64,000 nt of DNA from Ancylostoma caninum (Eukaryota > Nematoda > Chromadorea > Rhabditida > Ancylostomatidae), in assembly GCA_037903475.1 (NCBI GenBank), contig JBAJFG010000079.1, forward strand, positions 1,426,001 through 1,490,000. The letters are read 5' to 3'. Shown in pieces: positions 12,301 through 24,300 of this stretch (the stretch's first letter is position 1; each line of letters opens with the position of its first letter). Below the pieces are notes generated by a model, which was given only the letters and a program-made list of their open reading frames with translations, was not told the DNA's origin and ran no database searches. The position numbers were made by a program, and so were the translations under genes.

Positions 12301-15300
12301 CGACCAATCATAGGGACGCGGAAGTCACTTGGTTGTTGAGGATAATCCTGTAGCTGCATGGAGAAGATGTTCACCTGAAAAAAAAGAAATAATGGGATTG
12401 AACGGATCCACCTAAAGAGTCTGGTGAAGACTCGACCTTTTGTCTAAATTCAGAACAAAAATAGTTGCAGCAGCTGTTTAGCTTCCTTTCTCTCTTTTTT
12501 TAATGGAGATTTCCAATTCAGGTTGTAGAGTTATTTCATGTTACGAATGCTCACTGTGACACACTGTGACACTGCTCTTGCAGTGCGAAAGAATCCGCAA
12601 ATATTATGTTGTAACATAAGTTTTCGAAGTATGGACCACAACAGTCGCTGTTCTTCTGCTGTTTTTTACAGCAGGAGCTTGACTATCCTGCTTCAAAAAT
12701 CCGTGAACTGCGAGACAAAGAACAGAGTCGGGCAGTGTAAGAGGTCACTTTGGCTTTGGCAAATCGGTTCTCGCTCAGTAGACATTATTATGATCAGATA
12801 ACCGGCGCATGGTTAGAGCTAGATTTATGTACACAACGCGCAATTAAAAATTCCTCTGCGTACTCTTCTCCTTCCTGAAGAGTTCGACAAACAAAATTAA
12901 GGCGACTTTTGCATCGCCAACCCTATTCCCTCAGTAAGGTGGCTTATTTCGTTGAGGACATTCTGTAGTGTCTCTGGTCTGCTCGCTACCAGCACCACAT
13001 CATCATCAAACAAAAAAATCAAATGTTACCACAAAATCAACATGGATTTGTTCAGAGTGAATCGGTTAAAACTAATTTGCTAGAACGATTGGAGTGCTTA
13101 CATGGATGACAAGAAATCTTGTGACATTATATATTTCGATTTTTCTAAAGCATTCGATCGGATCAGTCACAGGCTGCTACTTCATAAGGTTTCTCAGCTT
13201 AAATTTCACCCAACGGTATGCAAGTGGCTCTGCGACTACCTCACTAACAGAACATTTCAGGTTAAGGTTAATTCCTGTTTTTCTTCTTGCAGGAGTGTCT
13301 CTAGTAGGGTGCCGCAGGGAGGTGTCTTGTCTCCCGTATTATTTGCGCTTTTATTTGTAAACAGTTTGCTGAGGACGTCAAGATTTACAAGAGTCTCGAC
13401 TCTGAGGATGAGCTTACCAATGTACAGTCTGCGTTAGATCAGATTTCGGAGTGGTCTATGACATGGAATCTACCTCTTGCTGCTGATAAAATCCTCCACA
13501 TGCGATTGGGTAATGCATCTCTTCAAACTGCCTATACCATTCAGGGTTATGTGCTAACAACTGTGGACAATGTGGTTTCCGTTATGACAACAGATGGAAT
13601 TTCTCTGAACATTACAAAAATCTCCAAAGCAAGGCAGTTACCCGGACCTATCAAATCTTTAGAGGGCTATCTGTCAAAGATAGGTACATTCTTATGAGAG
13701 CATATAAAACTTATGTTATATCCATGGTTGAGTTCGGTGCCGTGGTTTTCCATCTCCATAGAAAAAAAGGACACATATTTGCTTGAGAGGATTCAGAACA
13801 ATTTTACAAGAAAGATATTGACAAGGACTGGGGGTTTTTTGTACTCCAGAATACCTGGGGCGAGGATAAGGAAGACTTACTACGGAATCCATACATTAGA
13901 ATCGAGAAGGAAAGTGTTAGATGTTTGTACACTCTACAAAATGTTATGTGGTATGCTCAAGGTTGATCTTAGTAAGTTTTTCAAGATTGTTCAGTCAAAA
14001 ACCAGAGGCAACTTGGAGAAAATTTCATATGCAGGTCCAAAAACAACAATTAGACGTGTAAGTTTTACATGCCGAGCTGGGTTTTCTTACTTATCATTAA
14101 GATATGGTTGTACTCCCCCCACTTCTAACTTCATCGCTTTTAAGCGCATGGTTTCCAAACGATTGCTGACCTATTAGTTTTATCGAATGTGACCGTCAAA
14201 TGTTGCGTATTGAGTTTGATTTCTATGTTCTATGTTTTTCGTGATCTTTTCTGTAGCGCCGTTGTACTTTCCAATTTTTCACATATGCCTTAAGCAGCGT
14301 AATAAATTATTATTATTAAACAGAAGCATTCGCAATGTCTCTCCATCTATTTCAAAGGCGCCTTTCTCAACATGTCTCAAAACTGATTGTAGGGTACTCG
14401 TGAAGGCTTTCGGAGAGCAGACGTCGCCTTGTTTAATACCTCTCTTGATACAGAACCTCAGAAGAGAGTGATTTCAGCGTAAAGCTCCTTCATTGTTACT
14501 CGTAGGATCCTAATACAGGCTGGTTCCAGTCCTTGATCAGACAAGGCTGGTTCCAGTCCTTGATCAGACATTGCCTTGAGGACAGCATTGTGCTCCAAAT
14601 AATCAAGTGCTCTCTACAAGTCTATGAACTGGAGACACAGCGGAAGGACACGGCGGAGGTTCCACGCCGAATATTTTTCACCAAGACTATCGATTGGCTT
14701 AGCGATTGTGTCGATTATATTGATTTCTTGCTATTTTTGCTGATAAGGGCAGGGACATGTCTAATGGGGTTCCAATATGTTGAACACGAATATGACAACC
14801 ATTTCGAACGTCATTACCTGTTTATTGATTTTATCGATTTTTGGCATCTTTTGCCTAGGAATTGGTGGAAAAGTGTCCACAGTAATTTTCCAATATGCTG
14901 GACGATATGACAACTGAACGACAGTACCGATTTTTTGATTTTATCGACTTGCGGCCACTTTTGCTCAGAGGTCGGTGAGGACGTGTTTTCCACTTTCGCT
15001 CAGGAATTATATATCATTGCATACGTAGCTCCTGGAGATTCTTTGCATGTCGAAGTTTCAAAAACGATTGTGATATGGAATAGTGGCTTAAAGGCAGTAG
15101 GTTGACTGTGGGCAACTTGTGAGCCATACCTCCTTTCCTGATTCAAACGGACCCAACGGTTTGATTCTGCTCATGTGGTTGCTAATTATGAAGGACCCTG
15201 CTCCACAGTTCGGATACACAACGTACTTGGAGAATTCAGGCATTCTTGAAAAAATGCGATATTGAATGCAGCTCACGGAAAGCATAACAGATAGTTCAAT

Positions 15301-18300
15301 TATAAGGGGCCGTAGTAATTGCCCTATAACTGCCGGTTAACCAGGAGGTTGAACCAGCAGTTATACACTTTATAACCAGGAACCATTACTATCTTGGAAT
15401 GGTCTGGAGGGAATGAGCTTCGACTTGGTTTCTGTAACCGTGATATAACCGGCAGGTTATACCGCAGTTTGTATGCTGGTCTCGGGCGCTGCAAAACCAT
15501 CGGCTTGTTGGATCAAAGGCACTGCCATATCGATATTGATAGAGCGCGCGCAGAGAGCGCGCAAATGTCTCAGACGCAGACAAGGGGACATCCCGGTTAT
15601 TAAAAAGTCCTCCAGAAGACTTTTTAGATCCCGGTTATACAAGTGTGTAAATGGTACTGCAACATTATTTTGCGTTAAAATTTGAGCTTCCCTAACTACG
15701 CATTGTAGCCTTAAAGCTGATATTTCAAATAATTAGGAAAATCAAGTGGTTTCCTTTCGTTTTAAGTTCTAAGTTATTCTTCTTGCATTTAAAACAACCG
15801 AATAGCTCTGGCAATGCATTAGGTCTCATTTTACAAGTGCGAGAAGGTAATGAAACAGATTGAAATGAAGCCTACATGGTTTGAAGCCTTGACTAACAAG
15901 GTTCTACACCATGTATACCAGTAATTGGCCAGTCGATATTAAACTATACGGGTATGAGGCGCCTCCCACCAAGAATGGCAACTTGTTGTGTGGTAGAGTG
16001 GGTGAGATGATAGGATATGATGGAGAGGGTGTGGGGTTCAAATCCTGCCGGTATCCATAACTTTGCATTTTTGCGTTTGTGCCGTTAACCACGACTAAAG
16101 TGACCAAAAAGGTTCGAACACATTAGTTATTCACGTAATTCTGCACTATCTGCGAAATAGTTGCAATATTAGGAATGTAGTTCAGATCCGATGCGCTATT
16201 GCTTCAGAATTGTAAAATAAACACCCTATCATTCGAAACAGAAAACGGATTAATCGTGGAGAACATCTACTAACAGCGGCGAAGTGTACACCATTGGATT
16301 CTTTCGTCATTGCCTGGGTTTAAAATAGTATGTTCATGAATACTGTGGCTCAGTGCGAAGACTGTTGCCATGCACGCACGTCTTCGCGCGTTCGTTTCCT
16401 CGCTAAGGCTGTATTTCAAATAAGTGGAAATGGAGTGGATGTCGTTTCAAGTGATGACAAGAATTTGATTATATCTTGGTTATAAGCCGGTTAACCTCAA
16501 AAACCGACAGCTGTTCGAGGCCACAACTTTCTCTATAACCGTCGGTTCCGCCGCAATTACTACGACCCAAGCTGGTTTCACCGAGTCGTTATCACACTCC
16601 CTATCGTTCCAACCATAGGTTGGATCTTTTCCACTTCCTTTATTTTCGCGGTGGCTGATCGTAGTTCTTTTTTCACATCTCTGGCAAAAAATGTCACCTG
16701 AGTGCCTAGACGTTGTTTGAGGAGAGTGTTTGGAAATCTGGTGAAGTTGTGGGAAGTGAACACGTAGATGACAGATGGCGGTTGAATAGTGATTTTGTAT
16801 GCCTGCAAAACCCCTAGCTCCTTGCTGCAGCTGATTTTACCCCAAATTCTTACTTCTTGAATAGCTTCGGCAGCCAACGTCGTCGCTGGATCGGTGTTTG
16901 TGAAGTTATTCAATGCGTCATTGAATGCGGCAACGAACTGGTCGGTGTGTGCGGTGCTGATCACGTTGGTCACTACTGAAACATGCCATGCTCCTCCAGG
17001 GACAAACTCACAATAACTGGGACCGAATCATGTATTACGTGCATTCGAATTTGAATATACGAATGGTCAAAATTTCTGTATTAGAACGAAGGGGAGCAAT
17101 ACAGTTTTCGAGGAAGGATAAGAACAGTTGGAGGGTTTCTTCTTACTCGAATATTTGAATTTCCAGGATGGTACTCTATTACTATTCAAGTTAACCAGAT
17201 TACCGACTTTATCCAATAGTAAGTACAAAAACTCACCGCTTTCATCGAAGGTGATGAGCGAATACTGCTTAGGTATGTCGTTGCTCTCCGATTCGCTAAC
17301 GAAACTACTAATCATCTGAATTTTAAAGTTATAAGAGTTTATGCAAAACTATGAATCAACTGCAGTGACTCCAGCCATACTCCAAAAACAACGCAAAGTT
17401 GAAGTGTCTCCAAAGAGTCTCCTCTCACTTTCGATTCCGAGGCATTAACAGATTCTTGATCTGCGTCCAAGCCTAGGTTTAGCTCCTTTACCAACACTGG
17501 ATAAGCTTACCTGCTGTAGGTAGACGCTCGGCAAGACCATTGCGATATTCCTTTCAATAACGAAAGTTATCTGGAATATTAGAATTCATGGATATAACAG
17601 AAAGAGTTCTTTGGTGCAAAACTGATCAAAACCTACTGTAAAAAAAATTAAATTTTCCAAATTAATACGCACCTGCCGGAACTCGTGCTGTCTAACATCA
17701 TGCGTCTCTAGGTAATTCCACTCCTGGCATGCTACTGAAAGAAAAAATGATTTCTTCTCCTCCATTCCGGAAACTGGTGAATATTCGTCTATGTACAACG
17801 TACTATACTGGCAGAACTGTCCGTTGAAGCCCGCTTCACAGATGCACTTATAGTCCACCACTTCTCCGCCATTTTGGCAGATCGGGCTTTCGCACTTCGC
17901 ACCGTTAAAGCCAGGCCGACAGTTGCAAGTGCCATCTGCAAATAATTTTTTCTAGGAGAAATCAGGGAGCTGCTCAATTTCCAGCCCCACCGCTGGCAGC
18001 GGTGCCGCCGTTGAGGCAGATAGTTGGATCCATGTAACAGTAGGCCCTCTGCGTGCGCTGCATGGTCGTTTCATTGGTTTGGAGAGTGACCTGAAGGTGG
18101 AACGGTTCATTAAAATGATTAAATATTAAATGATATCGTGGCATCTTCAGATGCAAATAATGGAGCTGTTTGTGCCTCTATGAAGCCCAGCGTAGCCCAC
18201 AAATAAGGTAACGGCACACTTTCCTTGAGTGTCTTTATCGTTGTGACTGCAATTTTGTGCCATTCTCATTACTTCACTGCTTAAGATTCCACATTTACGA

Positions 18301-21300
18301 TTATTTTTAGCTTATCCAAAATGGAGTCCCACCGTGGACAGGAAATAACTGTATGGTTTCTTGCAAGCGAATGGAGCACTGAAAAAGCTCTCGTAGTGAC
18401 ACGACGGGAGGCGACGTGTTGCGACTGCACTGAAATTTTGCGAAAATTAAGAATCGGTTGTGAAATAAGATGACAGCAATCACATCCTTACAAGGGAAGT
18501 GCACGAACTTAAGCTGCGATTTCGAAAAAAGACATATGTGGTTGGAAAGCTTATCTCAAATGATGTTACAGATTATATTTGAAATTTGCTAAGTGTTAAT
18601 ACAAGCTCAACATTCCATTTCCTGCCATATTGACATATACCTCCCTTAATCGTGGCTTTGCAGCTGGATAGCCGAGTGGATAGTGATAGTGACACATAGG
18701 ATGGAGGTCGAGGGTTTGCATCTCCCACTCTAAAGTTCTGCAAATTTTAGTAGCTAATCTTTGACAGAGTGCGGAACTGTTCAGGAGATAAATGAGCAAT
18801 AGCTACGAGTGCTGCATTGAAAATAATGGAAAATTGCTCTATACTGGACGTTAATCCAATTCTTCAATCAGATTGCACCTGTTTTTGTTCAGGCCATAAG
18901 AGTGACCAATTGTAAGAAGAATTGAGCCAAGCCTTTATCAAACAGCGTAGTAGGCTTCATACAGAGGAAGTCTTCCTGTAGCTTTCATAGTGTAACATCA
19001 ATAATCGGCAATCTCCTGTACAGCTCCTCACCCTGTCAAAGACACGATGCATACCCTCGACCCTCACCCTATGAGTCAGCATCACTATTCGCTCGGCTAT
19101 CCAGCTGCCAAGCCTTGATTGTGGGAGGAATATGTCAATATGGCAGGAAATGGAATTTTGAGCTTGTATTAAACATTTAGCAAATTTCAAATATAATCTG
19201 TAACATCATTTGAGATAAGCTTTCCAACCATACATGTCTCGTTCCGAAAGCGCAGCTTAAGTTCTTGTTAGATGGACTGGCAGGTGAACACAACTATCAA
19301 ATCAACAAACAACTGTTGATCTTACTTGTATCGTAATGTCTCGTCGCTGTTGAGGATCACAAGGTATGGCTGCACATCCGACTGGAACTGCGAGCTGATG
19401 TGAATGACGGGATTCGCTGCGGTTGCTGAAAAGCGACAGTCAAGCGTAAAGCAGATGGTGGATGGTAACCAGTAAGACTTGGAGCGGTATGCACTCGAGA
19501 ATTCACTCAACAAAACCTAAATATGAGTGCTGGGATTGCCTCTGCAACGCATGTAGAGCGCTGTTTCCATTTGTCATATACACAATAAGTTGGAGGGAGA
19601 AAATTCCGAGGGAAAAATCCCAAAGACCATGCATGTATGACCCGTCGATTTTTCCGCAAAAAAAACCAGCCGTCAGACAAGGTCCCACTACCCCTAGCTT
19701 CTAGAAACATTACCACCTGGTCACGCCGCCAAATCTTTCTGCCTCTTGGACATGTGAACGAAGAACCAAGTAAAGATTAAATGATGTCGTACTAGTGATT
19801 TATTGATCACTAGCTGCCGTACCCGGCTTTGCTCGGGTGTTTCACTACCTTGGCTACATCACACTGCTGGAGCCAATTACTACTCCCGATAAATTCATTA
19901 AAACATTAAAATCTCCATAATTTTGATGATGAGCATGCTAGCAAAGCCCAAGTTACCCTTCCCCATCGACTTGTGGGCGAAAAGTTAGCAAAGCTATTTT
20001 GGTGACATTGAATCGATGCATTCGTGCAAAATGGTTGTCATATTCGTGTTCAGCGTATTAAGATACCCCAGTAGACATGTCTTTACCACCCCATGGTCAA
20101 GAATAGAGAATAATCAATAAAATCAAAAAATCGATAATTTGGCGTAAAATGCTTGTCATATTCGTGTTCAGCGTATTGAGATACCCCAGTAGACATGTCC
20201 CCACCGACCTCTGGACAAAAATAGCGAAAAACCAATAAAATCAATATAAGCCAATCGATAATCCCACGTGCAAAGTAGCCTATAACCTCCGCCGGCCCGC
20301 GAAGAATGTGCATGCAAAATTTGGTCCGGATCGGTTCCCTCTCCGCGATTTCTATTCATTACATACATACACACATACATACAAACTTTCACTTTTATAT
20401 ATACAGATTTAGGTACAAATCTAAGGTGTCCCTCTGCTGAGCTGACCAGGAGCGTGCACAAACTCAAGCTGCTAATTCATTTTCACTGTTTTGGAGAACG
20501 CGGTGTTCCAGGATACTCTTGAAATGTGTTAAATAACTCCTTAATCCCTGGACTTCACGACTTCACGCTGATGGTTGGTAATTTGCCTCATTCATAACAT
20601 AACAGCTGGATGACCCAGTGGAATGAGCTGCAGACTCGCTGATGGGAATGGGTATGATCAGTGGCACTGTTGAAGACAGACTCTCTGAAACACCTTTACT
20701 ACGGACTGAACTATTTGAACGAAATTTGAGGACCTGATGACGGCCAGAGTGTTCTTTCTTTCCAATGCATAATATTGACGTAAACTGCTTTCAAACAAAA
20801 ACTTTCTTCCATGTCCAAATCCGCCGCTTTCATCAACAAAGTGGTTCTTCGTTTCTTTCACATCACTACAATTCGAAAAGGAATTATTCTGAATCTTATT
20901 TGGGTGAGCAATTTGCTATAATAGTCGCGCTCTCTAGTTCTTCTGTTTACATAAAAAAGTGGGATTGTCAAAAAGTCCAATAAATGTGAGGAAAAAGAAT
21001 TTTCAGTGATTTTGAATTCAAAAGGAAACCGTTCCGAAGAATACCTGATTATATGTTAATCTGCATCAACTCTTCATTTCTCTCAGGAGGTGGTAGTAAA
21101 GATATTGGACAAGATCCATAGAAACCAAGGAATTCAATGTTTAGGCTCACTAGTGACACTTGAATTGAGGTTCTTTCTATGCTAAGCAACTTTTAGGAAG
21201 CATCCATAGAGCTTCAACACATATAGGAATTTCGTTCGGTTAGCTCAATACAGAGGTGAGGTATAGCAAAAGATTTATTCGCCGATATGGCACTTATTGC

Positions 21301-24300
21301 ATCTTGTTGGCCGCTACAGTAGGTCCCAACTTGAATTGGCAGTTTAGATTCGGGCATTTCCCTGTGAGACGGAAGTTTTTTTTCCGGTTGTGCGGGGCCT
21401 TATGCGTACGCGTTTCTCCATTGCTGAATTGCGCATATTTCACTGTATAAATCAACAAGCCAACCCATTTGGAAACGGTTGGCAACGGATTCATTCTTAT
21501 ATGGTGACATACTACAAATGTTTCTGGAAGAGAGTTTCAAGGGGTAGACGAAGAGGTGCCAGTTTATTCCATGGGTCGTCGTTTCTATATAAGAATGTAA
21601 GAGTTCAGTCAGCTCAGCAGATAAGTCCAAGGTACGATCACTGTAGCCGGATATGAATGCTGCTGATTACAGGCAACGGATGAACGACGCTTCTCATATA
21701 ACGCCAGCAGGACGAGCCATGGATAGATAGAGGAAGGAGCGAGGTGCTCCTCACAACCCCGGACCCAGCTTCCTCCACTATCCGGACGTCCAACGCTTGC
21801 AAATCTTTCAGTGCTGTGTTCCTGTCGCTGTCTGTCGTCAGTGAACCTTTCTAGCCCTTCTGTGTATCTACCGTCTAATCCGGGAATACCGCACATATAA
21901 CTAGACCATTGGCATCCGCTCGATCTCCACACAGAACAAGAGCAATTAAAGTAATTAGAGTGCTATATTTTAAATAGCTATCAATATCCGGACTGAGGTC
22001 GTGTCGTTCGCTTGTCAGAAGTTAGAATTTTGCAGGAACACTGTTTTTAGCTAATTTTCGCTTAGATATCCAAGTACATATTTGATATACTATACTTGCA
22101 ACCGAATCGAATAATTATTTGGTCATTCGAATAAATCATTCGAATCGAATCATTCGAAAATTCGAATATTCGAAATTTTCTTTTTTCGAATATATTCGAT
22201 ATTTGAATATTCGAGAAAGTCAATTTTCGAATATATTCGATTATTCGAATATTCGATGTCCCCATTATTCGAATGTGTCACCCGAATATTCGATATCCTA
22301 ATTACATGAATCACACGAAATACTTCAGAGACGTTTGAACTGTTTGCTGATCTAGTTGTGAACCGAATGAAGACGCCATATATGAGTACACAGAGTGGTC
22401 CCACGTCGATTTTTTCTGAAGCTAATAGCGCGAACGTGTTTTAGTGATCCAATGTGCTCGTCCAAAGGCGCTTTTCTCCCTCCACAATTCTGTCAACATG
22501 AGATTTCCCAAAAATGTTGGTTTACCTAATTTCTACGCTTAGGAAGAAAATGCCAAGCTGAGAAAAAAAATGTCATTTTCTCTTTACATTCAGTAGGGAC
22601 TAAAAGGCATCCAATGCCGGGGAAATACATAGGCTCGGTATAGTCTGTTTCGATGATAGCTGAGTATTCGTGCACAGTGTGTTTTTCTCTGCACCCTCTC
22701 CAATCTCTGCACACTTTCCCGACCTCTTCTTCTCTGTGGCGTTTCCCCAACTATCTTCGCCCGTGGAACAGACTATAGAATACAAACGTCATAAGCATAT
22801 AAGCATCATCAACTTGGCGTGCAGCTTTGATGGTGTTGAAAATGTAGGGGTAGACGTTCTCAGTCATCATCAGGATTTTCAAACCAATTTCCGGTTTTTC
22901 ACCTGAATTATTCATTTTTTTAGCACGTTTGAGAAGCGCGATGTCCATCTAGATCACGCAGTTTCTCTCAAGCAATTCTCACGCCTTCTTGGAATAAATT
23001 TGGCTAATCGTGATGGTTGGCGTCTCCCAGACAAAATATGATTTTTTTGAAGTATGGGACCACTGATGATCGTTTCAAGCACGGCTAGTCTTCCTTACAT
23101 AGTATAAGTCATCTGAGGGGTATTAGTGGTCTTTCGAGCTTCGACTGAATGCTGGGAAAGTCAGGCTTCAATAGTGATGTTTTTCATAGACGCAATACTC
23201 CATATCGTAGTCTTGGAACTTAAGCAAATTTTCAGTTTGAAAGGCATCCGTTATGACACTCTTTTAGAGTAAGAATAGCGCTTTCGAATCGTGTACGACT
23301 CATAAGAGGTGACAAATACAGTAAGCTGGGTTTTTCGTAGACAGAGCAAGTACGTTGCGCGGCCACGTCGCCCGTGCTGAAATCACCGTGGCAAATCAGG
23401 GTTTTGTTGATATTTTCTTAAATCATATTTGATGTTAAATATGGATCAAGAAAACCCTACAGTTTGGTGTCGCGGCGAGCATACTAGCGCGAGCGTTTTT
23501 TGCGGTCAGCCGCGCTCTTCCGGATTCCGCGAAAAACTCACCGCTGCCGGCGCACACTGTAGGTGGAGAAAACTACAAGTGAAAAAAAAACACGCCTTAT
23601 ACCTTTTGTCGCTTTGTTGATGCTATATTTTTTTCTTTTGTTTGAATTTTGATTCATATTTCGACTAAGTTTGCGTGGATTAGTTGAAGTCACTTGAAAT
23701 TTTGTTTCTTAGTCTAATTCGATAGGAATGTTCGAAGGTTCTTCGCTGGTTTTTTTACAACAATAAATTTGAAGGGGGCGCAAGATGTGTTCTAGATTTC
23801 TAGAGTTCTAAGTCTATTAAAGTTCCAATCTAGGAATTTCATTCGAATAATTTATTCGAATAAATTATACGAATATTTATTCAAAATTCGGATATTCGAA
23901 AAAACCAATTTTCGAATATATTCGAAATTCGAATATTCGAAAAAGTCAATTTTCGAATATATTCGATTATTCGAATATTCTAAATTTTTTCGAAAATGTG
24001 CAAGTATAGATCGTACCATATTTGAGAGTAAGAGAGGGGCTGTCCTTAGACGGATCCGGAGTAAAGCCAAGGTAGACAGCCAGCTGCGTCTTCTCTACGA
24101 TTCGCACCGAACATGACCCACTAGTTGAGTTGGCGGCTGCTTTTACTTGCAGCGTATATCTGGAATGAATTTTGTATTTATAACTGAAACTACATTTTTT
24201 TTTTCATTTGGAACAAGAACTAACCCATTGCGATTATACACGCTGGGTAATATCTGGTATATCCCGAAGAACGGCATAAGTACTTGAGATCGCAGCTGGT

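Noticed and set aside
15130..15244. Minus-strand stretch with acceptor, donor and an open frame (FSKYVVYPNCGAG)
   Set aside because: It is not needed in the exon chain: exon 16698 joins exon 12374 directly in phase 0. It may be a remnant of another gene.
22062..22404. Overlapping open frames on both strands rich in Asn, Ile, Ser and Arg
   Set aside because: They are produced by the palindromic TTCGAATA array.
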